Shown piece after piece: positions 57,772 to 63,758 of a DNA stretch of 64,000 nt (the first letter of the stretch is position 1; every line of letters starts with the position of its first letter). Source of the stretch: a virus; the IMG/VR virus record IMGVR_UViG_3300035190_000444, positions 1 to 64,000 of that record; one strand, written 5' to 3'. The translations under genes and the position numbers were made by a program. A model generated the notes under the pieces. That model saw nothing but the letters and a program-made list of their open reading frames with translations, searched no databases and was not told the origin of the DNA.

Positions 57772-57827
57772 CAAACCATTTGCACACCAGTAAGTAATTT
57801 GCTATAATATATTTTTAGTTAAACAAC
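57764..57827. repeat. 64-bp promoter-bearing direct repeat, copy 2
   Basis: Second identical copy, again starting inside the last codons of the upstream gene (ATGAGTAAC). A shorter related cassette (ATTTGCTATAATAT to GGAGCACATTATG) recurs at 60534-60581. Confidence 0.9.
57780..57808 (+). promoter_or_regulatory. Sigma70 promoter TTGCAC-17-TATAAT (repeat copy 2)
   Basis: 33 nt before ATG 57841. Confidence 0.75.
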
Positions 57828-57840
57828 TGCGGAGCACATT

Positions 57841-58014
57841 ATGGACCAAATACAACAATTTGAAGTAGACCAAATCACAGCAAGCCTTGCAGCTCAAGGC
57901 GTTACTAATTTTACAATGAAACGTGGTAACAACTGTGTTTGGGTTTCACATGGTAGAGTAGATTCTTACTACATTTTTCGCGATGAGAAATTAGTTGATG
58001 TGCAAATTGACTAA
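57841..58014 (+). CDS. 57-aa hypothetical protein
   Basis: MDQIQQFEVDQITASLAAQG, then NFTMKRGNNCVWVSHGRVDSYY. One helix and a beta hairpin. GGAG 7 nt before the ATG. Ends 17 nt inside the next gene. Confidence 0.55.
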   Translation: MDQIQQFEVDQITASLAAQGVTNFTMKRGNNCVWVSHGRVDSYYIFRDEKLVDVQID

Positions 58015-58231
58015 ACTTAATATGGCAGTAGGTATTAAATCACCTCAACGGATGCCATATGATGAAGCATTTCTTTATTGTATGACATCTAACGAGAATG
58101 GATACAAAGATTGGCGGTTACCATTTGAACACGAAACTAGAGACTTAACAACTTTACTCATTTGGTGTAATGAAGATATTTTTAAAGATACTGACCATCA
58201 ATATTATGCGATCCCAGTAAGAACGGTTTAA
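57998..58231 (+). CDS. Mini-DUF1566 paralogue 20
   Basis: 77 aa from ATG 57998 (or 69 aa from ATG 58022). YDEAFLYCMTSNENGYKDW then RLPFEHET: the Thr of R-L-P-T is Phe. Middle LLIWCNEDIFKDTD, end AIPVRTV. A solitary member outside the arrays. Confidence 0.68.
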   Translation: MCKLTKLNMAVGIKSPQRMPYDEAFLYCMTSNENGYKDWRLPFEHETRDLTTLLIWCNEDIFKDTDHQYYAIPVRTV

Positions 58232-58238
58232 AAACCAT

Positions 58239-58267
58239 TTGCAATCCAGCTTACACTTTGTTATAAT
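58239..58267 (+). promoter_or_regulatory. Sigma70 promoter TTGCAA-17-TATAAT
   Basis: 36 nt before ATG 58303. Confidence 0.7.
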
Positions 58268-58302
58268 ATATTTTTACTTACACAACATTAGGAGCGTACA
58301 AC

Positions 58303-58725
58303 ATGGCTTATGTATCAAAAGAAGATAAAGACTCAAAAGCACCACGCTTAAGAGCATTGGCTAAACAATATGGGTTGACTGCTACAGTAGCAGTTCGCCA
58401 TCACAGCACCTTGCAGTTGAATGTATCAAAAGGTAAGATTGATTTCATTACTAATCATGCAGATCGTGTAGCAGAACTTAATCATTGGTCAGCTGACAAA
58501 GAAAAAGACTACAATCAAAATAAAGATCGCAAGTATATGCAAGTGTCGCATCACTGGACTGATCACTTTGATGGCAAAGCTAAAGAGTTTTTAGATAAAG
58601 CATTTGAGATCATGTTGGAAGGGTACTATAATAATAGCGACGCGATGATTGATTATTTTGATACTGCGTTCTATGTTGACATCAATATTGGCAAATGGGA
58701 TCGTCCCTATACCGTTACAGCTTAA
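58303..58725 (+). CDS. Conserved phage protein
   Basis: 140 aa. APRLRALAKQYGLTATVAVR, HHSTLQLNVSKGKIDF, SHHWTDHFDGKAKEFLDKA, and DYFDTAFYVDINIGKWDRPY are blocks of a protein family common in large phages. No enzymatic signature; the repeated H-H pairs might bind metal. Good AGGAG. Confidence 0.65.
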   Translation: MAYVSKEDKDSKAPRLRALAKQYGLTATVAVRHHSTLQLNVSKGKIDFITNHADRVAELNHWSADKEKDYNQNKDRKYMQVSHHWTDHFDGKAKEFLDKAFEIMLEGYYNNSDAMIDYFDTAFYVDINIGKWDRPYTVTA

Positions 58726-58739
58726 GAGGAGATTAGACA

Positions 58740-58979
58740 ATGGCAATTACAGTAACAACAAATCAAACAGAGTCTGTTGAAAAAATTAAGTATCCAATAC
58801 TCGGAATTTTCCCAAATGGTACTATTGTTTTGTTTTCTTCTGAAACGTCTAGCACTATCTTGAAAGGAGAATCAAAAGACTATATAGGTCTTGATTGGAA
58901 TCTCCAAAAAAACCGTTATATGCCCAATACCTGGGTGCCTTACCATGGCACTATAACATTATCTAATGAGACCTTATGA
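58740..58979 (+). CDS. Half-length relative of 57289-57771
   Basis: 79 aa. YPILGIFPNGTIVLFSSETS, then GLDWNLQ and WVPYHGTITLSNETL correspond to one half of the 160-aa protein. Unknown role. 4-nt overlap (ATGA) with the next gene. Confidence 0.58.
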   Translation: MAITVTTNQTESVEKIKYPILGIFPNGTIVLFSSETSSTILKGESKDYIGLDWNLQKNRYMPNTWVPYHGTITLSNETL

Positions 58980-59191
58980 ACGATTTTAATTTTGATTTAG
59001 ACAAGATGAAAGCTGCTGTTGAGTCCGGACGCGCTTCAATTCCTAAAGAAGCCTTAGAGAGTTTTGAGGCATTTGATAAATGGTTAAATGAGGACAACGA
59101 ACATGTTGTAAAAAAAGTTTGCGATCAAAAAGTAAACGGTGTTTGTCCATTACATAATCTATTTTGTCAATATCCTGAATGTGAGAACTAA
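58976..59191 (+). CDS. Small acidic protein with Cys tail
   Basis: 71 aa. Helical (FDLDKMKAAVESGRASIPKE) with C-terminal CDQKVNGVCPLHNLFCQYPEC, four Cys and one His that could bind zinc. Not recognised. Confidence 0.55.
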   Translation: MNDFNFDLDKMKAAVESGRASIPKEALESFEAFDKWLNEDNEHVVKKVCDQKVNGVCPLHNLFCQYPECEN

Positions 59192-59195
59192 CACG

Positions 59196-59411
59196 ATGTT
59201 AGAATTTAAATTAATCGGCTCTGTTCTTACTGTCATTGAACGACTTTATTCTTTTACCGAAACTCGTACTAGCTTTTGGTACTATAATATTGATACATGG
59301 TGTAAAAATCGTAACGGTAAAGAAAACGAACCAATGGATTTTCAATGCGACCAAGGCACTATTGACTGGGTGAGAAAATACTACTTCCCAAAAGTTGGAT
59401 TAACAAGTTAA
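59196..59411 (+). CDS. Hypothetical protein
   Basis: 71 aa from ATG 59196, 4 nt after the previous stop. Aromatic-rich (TSFWYYNIDTWCKN, KYYFPKVG). Not recognised. No obvious Shine-Dalgarno; translation may be coupled. Confidence 0.5.
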   Translation: MLEFKLIGSVLTVIERLYSFTETRTSFWYYNIDTWCKNRNGKENEPMDFQCDQGTIDWVRKYYFPKVGLTS

Positions 59412-59426
59412 CCTGAGGACCAAATA

Positions 59427-59654
59427 ATGAACAAACAAATTAGAGATTTTGCAATAGAAGCCGGCTATGAGCCATATACTCCAACTGCAGAGGCGTTTAA
59501 CGAATTTAGAATTGAGAAATTCGCTAATTTGATTATTAGTGAAGCATTGCGTATTTGCGACGAAGTATCAGAACCAGTTGATGAAGACGACCCTATGGTA
59601 AAAGGTGCGATTGTGTGTGCTGAAATGATTAGAGAAAACTTTGGTGTATCATGA
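59427..59654 (+). CDS. Small helical protein
   Basis: 75 aa. QIRDFAIEAGYEPYTPTAEAFNEF, then KFANLIISEALRICDEV. This layout recurs in small phage proteins next to T4-like nucleotide genes, with no known role. Ends in an ATGA overlap with the DUF3307 fragment. Confidence 0.55.
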   Translation: MNKQIRDFAIEAGYEPYTPTAEAFNEFRIEKFANLIISEALRICDEVSEPVDEDDPMVKGAIVCAEMIRENFGVS

Positions 59655-59734
59655 TAGATCCGATAGTTTGGCTATTACTATTTTTATTCACAAAACACTT
59701 TATTGTTGACTTTCCATTACAAGGAGAAATATAA
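59651..59734 (+). pseudogene. N-terminal fragment of a DUF3307-like membrane protein
   Basis: 27 codons: MIDPIVWLLLFLFTKHFIVDFPLQ then stop. The D-F-P-L-Q ending after a hydrophobic helix is the hallmark start of DUF3307 proteins, which are normally over 100 aa. Here the gene stops at once, and GGAGAAATATAATG of the next gene is formed by its last codons. Likely a remnant, possibly kept for coupling. Confidence 0.45.
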
Positions 59735-60009
59735 TGACATATACCGTAGAAAGAGTTGAAACACCAGACGGAATTTTTTACACATCACGTAAAGATAATA
59801 GAACTTCTGATGAAGTAGTAGCACATGGTATCGAAGGCTACAACAACGGCAGTCGTAGTCCGATATACGAGAGTCTTAATCGACATAGAACTTGTACAGT
59901 ATTGCAAGTATCAACTGGTTTAGATAAAATCTCTGCTGATGCTCTTAAAAAGAAATGCATCATCGATGCAAGAACAAATGGCGAACCTGTACTTAATGTA
60001 AGATTGTAA
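59734..60009 (+). CDS. Hypothetical protein
   Basis: 91 aa, not recognised. YTVERVETPDGIFYTSRKDN, then RHRTCTVLQVSTGLDKIS; alpha/beta. AGGAG before the ATG. The 125 nt after its stop hold a promoter but no gene. Confidence 0.55.
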   Translation: MTYTVERVETPDGIFYTSRKDNRTSDEVVAHGIEGYNNGSRSPIYESLNRHRTCTVLQVSTGLDKISADALKKKCIIDARTNGEPVLNVRL

Positions 60010-60075
60010 TTATAGCGTCACACTCGCAACAACACTTGTCTTTTGATGAGGCATGATTTGAGAGTAAATTATCAC

Positions 60076-60104
60076 TTGTATAACCATCTAAAGTTTGCTA
60101 TAAT
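60076..60104 (+). promoter_or_regulatory. Sigma70 promoter TTGTAT-17-TATAAT
   Basis: 31 nt before ATG 60135. Confidence 0.6.
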
Positions 60105-60134
60105 ATATTTTTACACACAACATGGAATTAACAA

Positions 60135-60512
60135 ATGAAAATCTCACGATTTAGCAAACAACGATTAGAAACATTATTTAAGACTGAGCATGTATCGGAA
60201 GAGTACTCGCTTCCATTGTTTAACTATCTGGTACATGGATTTAAACCTGGCAGTTTTTGGGAAAGTGTGTTAGCTAATGATTTTTTAGGTGCGATGATGT
60301 CTAGCCATCCAAGTAATCAAATTGTACATCTCAAGTATGCATCTATTTGGATCTATCATCGTGCTCCAGATGTAGCATTTGGTAGTTACGAGAAAGTAGA
60401 CAATTGGTTAAAGCTATCGGAAGATGAGCGCAGAACTATTTTAGAAGAGTGTGAGTTAATCTATACATCAAAAGAAGACACTTGGTTAGCACTTACTGAA
60501 GTTGAGCAATAA
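60135..60512 (+). CDS. Conserved hypothetical protein
   Basis: 125 aa. RFSKQRLETLFKTEHVSEEY, then YLVHGFKPGSFWESVLANDF and SSHPSNQIVHLKYASIWIYH. The H-G-F-x-P-G-S-F-W-x-A/S-x-L-x-N-D segment is a conserved-looking phage block. Function unknown. Confidence 0.55.
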   Translation: MKISRFSKQRLETLFKTEHVSEEYSLPLFNYLVHGFKPGSFWESVLANDFLGAMMSSHPSNQIVHLKYASIWIYHRAPDVAFGSYEKVDNWLKLSEDERRTILEECELIYTSKEDTWLALTEVEQ

Positions 60513-60517
60513 ATATC

Positions 60518-60546
60518 TTTACAATCCAATAGCAATTTGCTATAAT
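60518..60546 (+). promoter_or_regulatory. Sigma70 promoter TTTACA-17-TATAAT
   Basis: 32 nt before ATG 60579; its -10-to-ATG segment nearly copies that at 57803-57843. Confidence 0.75.
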
Positions 60547-60578
60547 ATGTTTTTAGTTAAACAACTGCGGAGCACATT

Positions 60579-60770
60579 ATGTTATCAAAAGTTATTAGTA
60601 AAACTAACTGGGAATTGTTACGCAACCAAAAAGAATGGTTGTGGAATCAGGGATCCGATGAAGCAATGGGACTTGCTCATTACTTAGATGCTATCCAAGA
60701 CGCGGCAGTTGAAGATGGTATTGCTTCTAAGTTAGAAGTGTTTGGAGAGTTAACAGATGAGCAGATATAG
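60579..60770 (+). CDS. Small helical protein
   Basis: 63 aa. LSKVISKTNWELLRNQKEWL, then QGSDEAMGLAHYLDAIQDAA. Not recognised. GGAG before the ATG; 14-nt overlap with the next gene. Confidence 0.55.
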   Translation: MLSKVISKTNWELLRNQKEWLWNQGSDEAMGLAHYLDAIQDAAVEDGIASKLEVFGELTDEQI

Positions 60771-60993
60771 AATCTTAGAAAAACCAACATATGATTATTC
60801 CGGCGAGCTTTCTGTGGAATATTTTCCACAGTATAAATTGTGGGGATTGTTTTGGGTAGGCATAGACAATGATACCGGTCATGCTTCGTCATATTTTGAA
60901 AATACTGCTCGTGAGACAATAAAAGCTCACAAAGCAAGAAAGGTTGCAAAGCATCGTAAAGTTAGGATTATTGAGGTAGCAGATGATGATTGA
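60757..60993 (+). CDS. Small basic protein
   Basis: 78 aa. YRILEKPTYDYSGELSVEYF, then QYKLWGLFWVGIDNDTGHAS and a basic end (HKARKVAKHRKVRIIEV). Not recognised. Overlaps the next gene by 11 nt. Confidence 0.55.
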   Translation: MSRYRILEKPTYDYSGELSVEYFPQYKLWGLFWVGIDNDTGHASSYFENTARETIKAHKARKVAKHRKVRIIEVADDD

Positions 60994-61108
60994 AATTGGC
61001 CCACAACTTTTTCAAATAATGCACGAACTGATTATATCAGTATCGGCATTACTAATTTTGTATGGTTTGTATCGCCTAACTGACAAAGTGTTAGAGCGAA
61101 TAATGTGA
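60983..61108 (+). CDS. 41-aa membrane protein
   Basis: MMIEIGPQLFQIMHE, then one span (LIISVSALLILYGLY) and RLTDKVLERIM. The stop overlaps a GTG start of the next gene (GTGA). Confidence 0.5.
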   Translation: MMIEIGPQLFQIMHELIISVSALLILYGLYRLTDKVLERIM

Positions 61109-61248
61109 GAGCAGATCGCTATTTAATGTATCGCCAAACAGGCATTAAGTTCACTAATGCAGAAAAAGCACGATTGGCGCAACTTAAAAATAAAGATCGT
61201 AAGAATAATGGAATGTGGTATGCACCAGCTGGTACACGACGTAATTAG
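61105..61248 (+). CDS. Small basic protein
   Basis: 47 aa from GTG 61105 (or 40 aa from ATG 61126). YRQTGIKFTNAEKARLAQLKN, then RKNNGMWYAPAGTRRN. Basic, perhaps nucleic-acid binding. Too short for family assignment. Confidence 0.45.
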   Translation: MRADRYLMYRQTGIKFTNAEKARLAQLKNKDRKNNGMWYAPAGTRRN

Positions 61249-61251
61249 TTC

Positions 61252-61280
61252 TTTACAAATCAACAGCATTTTGCTATAAT
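61252..61280 (+). promoter_or_regulatory. Sigma70 promoter TTTACA-17-TATAAT
   Basis: 33 nt before ATG 61313. Confidence 0.75.
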
Positions 61281-61312
61281 ATATTTTTACTTAAACAACA
61301 AAGGAGCGCGTT

Positions 61313-61528
61313 ATGCCTACTGTTACTGTTACTGATGAAAAGTTAATTGAAATGTTTAGCGAAGCTAAAATCCTTGTACAAGGTGATGACTCCTATGTAA
61401 TTGATTTTGCAGATGCTGAAGAGATCCATGTACATCACGAAGACACTGGCGAGGAGTTTGTATTGTCATATGACGACATTGATCTTGAACATGACTTAGT
61501 ATATGGCTTAACTCTTTTAAATAGATGA
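61313..61528 (+). CDS. Small acidic protein
   Basis: 71 aa. PTVTVTDEKLIEMFSEAKIL, then DSYVIDFADAEEIHVHHEDT; acidic, beta-rich. Acidic small phage proteins can mimic DNA, but nothing further supports that. 4-nt overlap with the next gene. Confidence 0.55.
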   Translation: MPTVTVTDEKLIEMFSEAKILVQGDDSYVIDFADAEEIHVHHEDTGEEFVLSYDDIDLEHDLVYGLTLLNR

Positions 61529-61788
61529 TTAAGTACGCAGACAATTTGACCACTGAACCTTTTCGAAAAGGTTCATTTAAACCCAAACACAAGATGTCTC
61601 TTGACGAAGCAGTAATGTTTGTTACGTTTTATGAGGAAGACGGCATTAAAGGTTGGCGTCTTCCAACAGAACAAGAGTCTATAAACAACCCAGACCTTAT
61701 AGGTTGTTGGCATCAAGAAGATTTAAACACCAGCTGGCCACCCGATGAGCATTACTATGTACGTCCAGTTAAGGACATTACTCCTTAG
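61525..61788 (+). CDS. Mini-DUF1566 paralogue 21
   Basis: 87 aa. A 25-residue lead, then LDEAVMFVTFYEEDGIKGW and RLPTEQES; the Tyr-Cys is Phe-Val. Middle LIGCWHQEDLN, end VRPVKDITP (K instead of R). The lead contains the T-E-P-F-R-K-G-S-F segment encoded by a 20-bp palindrome. Convergent overlap of 11 nt with the HNH gene. Confidence 0.68.
   Translation: MIKYADNLTTEPFRKGSFKPKHKMSLDEAVMFVTFYEEDGIKGWRLPTEQESINNPDLIGCWHQEDLNTSWPPDEHYYVRPVKDITP
61555..61574. repeat. Perfect 20-bp palindrome inside paralogue 21
   Basis: GAACCTTTTCGAAAAGGTTC, 10-bp arms; could be a protein-binding site or RNA hairpin near the 5' end of the gene. Confidence 0.8.
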
Positions 61789-62485
61789 CTGTGTTAAACT
61801 CTAAAATAATTTTACGAATTGCGCTAGGTTTGTAAAATGAACCTAGCGTTTCTAAGATTTGTTTACGAGTGTAATTTTGCTGATATAAATCAATAACTGC
61901 TTGCTTATGGTTTTCGTTATATTTTTTATTAGGACTAAGTTCTGTCATGCGTTGAGACATGTATTTACGAAATTCAATTGAATGAGATTTTCCGTAAAAA
62001 GGATTAGTTTCGCCAGTTAGTTTACCTTTTTTACTTGCTGATAGGTTTGCTGATTTTTGAGCAGATTGTTCTTCTGTAAGAACAATTTTACGACGAGTTT
62101 TGAATCCGGCTCTCATATTTGCTAATGCTTCTGCAGATACCGGTCCTCGTTTAAGTCCAGTATAAGTTTTAGATAATTGTTTGCGTAAAGTTTCGTAAGT
62201 GCGACTTGTTATCTTAACATCTTTATGTTTAGACGGGCGACTTTGTTGCCAAGCAGCGAATACTAATTTATGCTTAACTGAGGGATCGACCATCTTAGTT
62301 AGCATACGATGACACACGAAATGTTCACGTGCAGTTAAGTGTACAAGATTAGTAGAACTATTATCGCCACCTAAACATTTTGGAATAATGTGATGTTTTT
62401 CAGTATAACCTGAGATAGATCTTGTTTGTGCTTTTGAGATGAGATTAAAATACCAAGTGGTATATTTGTTATTGATAAATATCAT
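61778..62485 (-). CDS. HNH homing-type endonuclease with NUMOD3-like repeat
   Basis: 235 aa. HNH core: YTEKHHIIPKCLGGDNSSTN then LTAREHFVCHRML. Mid-protein basic linker, and GETNPFYGKSHS, the NUMOD3 DNA-binding motif of phage homing enzymes. The C-terminus has a helix-turn-helix-like KQAVIDLYQQNYTRKQILETLG. It is the only leftward gene in the right third, placed between paralogue 21 and that operon's terminator, as expected for a mobile insertion. Confidence 0.85.
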   Translation of the reverse strand: MIFINNKYTTWYFNLISKAQTRSISGYTEKHHIIPKCLGGDNSSTNLVHLTAREHFVCHRMLTKMVDPSVKHKLVFAAWQQSRPSKHKDVKITSRTYETLRKQLSKTYTGLKRGPVSAEALANMRAGFKTRRKIVLTEEQSAQKSANLSASKKGKLTGETNPFYGKSHSIEFRKYMSQRMTELSPNKKYNENHKQAVIDLYQQNYTRKQILETLGSFYKPSAIRKIILEFNTAKE

Positions 62486-62511
62486 GCTGAGAGTTCCTTA
62501 ATAACTGTTAG

Positions 62512-62549
62512 TGCCGTTAGATATCCCCATATCGTGAACGGCATTTTTA
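62512..62549 (+). terminator. Intrinsic terminator
   Basis: TGCCGTT (62512-62518) / AACGGCA (62537-62543) followed by TTTTTATTT; ends the rightward operon beyond the inserted HNH gene. Confidence 0.65.
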
Positions 62550-62584
62550 TTTATCAAAATATCAACAAGTGGATTAAAAACCAT

Positions 62585-62613
62585 TTGCATTCCGCAACAT
62601 ACTTTGTTATAAT
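62585..62613 (+). promoter_or_regulatory. Sigma70 promoter TTGCAT-17-TATAAT
   Basis: 34 nt before ATG 62647. Confidence 0.7.
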
Positions 62614-62646
62614 ATATTTTTATTTACAACAACACAGGAGTAAGTT

Positions 62647-63156
62647 ATGTCTACATTAGAAAATCGCTATTGGAACAGTACTGGAAAACATCAAGCTGCC
62701 TATGAAGAACTATGCAAATTAGTTCCGTCAAGTGGTCCTGCAGGTACAGTTGAAGGAGAGATGTTAAGAGCTGCGACACGCTTATATTATGATTTCTATA
62801 ATAATGGAATGGTGAATAACACCTCGGGTGCTGTGAACTATCTTACACGTTGCGATGAACTATTTAACTTAGATATTGCTGAAGAGTTAGAGATTGTTGA
62901 ACCTGAATGCAACACACCATACTACACTAATTTGCCGTTAGCAGGCCCATTAGAAACGATTGCTGACGTAGTAATTGAGTATGTGATTAGCAAAGACGGC
63001 TTGTACACTGAAAGTGGTGACAACTTGTTTGACTATGCTGATCCAGATGCAACTGATGACGATGATATATACGATTTTGACGACGATGACTACTCATGGG
63101 AAACAGATGACGTGCTTTCTGATCTCGAGTATGACGAATTAAGATTTGAAGATTAA
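62647..63156 (+). CDS. Hypothetical acidic protein
   Basis: 169 aa. The first 100 residues are globular (NRYWNSTGKHQAAYEELCKL, TRLYYDFYNNGMVNNT); similar blocks occur in uncharacterised phage proteins. The last 40 residues are extremely acidic (DPDATDDDDIYDFDDDDY). Unknown function. It is followed by a terminator. Confidence 0.6.
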   Translation: MSTLENRYWNSTGKHQAAYEELCKLVPSSGPAGTVEGEMLRAATRLYYDFYNNGMVNNTSGAVNYLTRCDELFNLDIAEELEIVEPECNTPYYTNLPLAGPLETIADVVIEYVISKDGLYTESGDNLFDYADPDATDDDDIYDFDDDDYSWETDDVLSDLEYDELRFED

Positions 63157-63166
63157 TACACTCAAC

Positions 63167-63197
63167 AGCGCGTAGCAATACGCGCTTTCTCTTTTTA
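63167..63197 (+). terminator. Intrinsic terminator after 62647-63156
   Basis: AGCGCGTA / TACGCGCT stem with GCAA loop, then TTCTCTTTTT. Confidence 0.85.
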
Positions 63198-63207
63198 GGA
63201 GTATCGC

Positions 63208-63426
63208 ATGAAATTAGATAGAATCGCAGTAATTGAAAACCATATTGCAACCTTAGACAACTTAGCAAGGAACGCTTCTGTAAAATTCAATAATGAAGAA
63301 AATTGGGCATTCATATATGGGTACACACAGTCTGACATTCGTCATATGCTTGAGTCACTTTCACTTACACAAAAACAATTAAACATCCTTAACACACGAT
63401 TAGCAGGATACGAGAAATATGTCTAA
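63208..63426 (+). CDS. Small helical protein
   Basis: 72 aa. LDRIAVIENHIATLDNLARN, then YTQSDIRHMLESLSLTQKQL; probable antiparallel coiled coil. AGGAG before the ATG; 8-nt overlap with the next gene. Confidence 0.55.
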   Translation: MKLDRIAVIENHIATLDNLARNASVKFNNEENWAFIYGYTQSDIRHMLESLSLTQKQLNILNTRLAGYEKYV

Positions 63427-63625
63427 CATCACATACGAACGCGCTATTGCAAGACATGCCGGCGTACTACCATCACAACTTCGTAAGCTATCAGAAGGCA
63501 AGTATTTCGTTGATTTAAATGTTCCACTTGAACCGTTACGCGATACACGTTATGATTTCACAGTTGAGTTTTCGCAAATACTCATAGGCAGTATTGCCAG
63601 CGTAGGCCCCGCTGTTAGTGCGTAG
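63419..63625 (+). CDS. Small protein ending within motif copy 8
   Basis: 68 aa. ITYERAIARHAGVLPSQLRK, then GKYFVDLNVPLEPL. The C-terminal V-G-P-A-V-S-A is encoded by the GGCCCCGCTGT motif, as in paralogue 13. Not recognised. Confidence 0.55.
   Translation: MSNITYERAIARHAGVLPSQLRKLSEGKYFVDLNVPLEPLRDTRYDFTVEFSQILIGSIASVGPAVSA
63605..63616 (+). repeat. GGCCCCGCTGTT motif, copy 8 (intragenic)
   Basis: In frame as G-P-A-V near the end of 63419-63625; last base differs from the other copies. Confidence 0.7.
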
Positions 63626-63758
63626 CATTGCAAGCAACAACAAAAAATGTAATTTGAAATCCACGCAAAACTTGCGGACTACAGCATTTTAAATGTTTTT
63701 TAATGCTACACTAAGCAACAACAAAAACGCGCTACAACACAAATATTTGGAGGTTATT

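Noticed and set aside
61313-61528. Anti-restriction DNA mimic
   Set aside because: The protein is acidic, but composition alone is not evidence; left as hypothetical.
45530-63616. GGCCCCGCTGTA copies as a CRISPR array
   Set aside because: Only 12-13 bp long, with spacing from about 130 bp to over 8 kb and no spacers; not an array.
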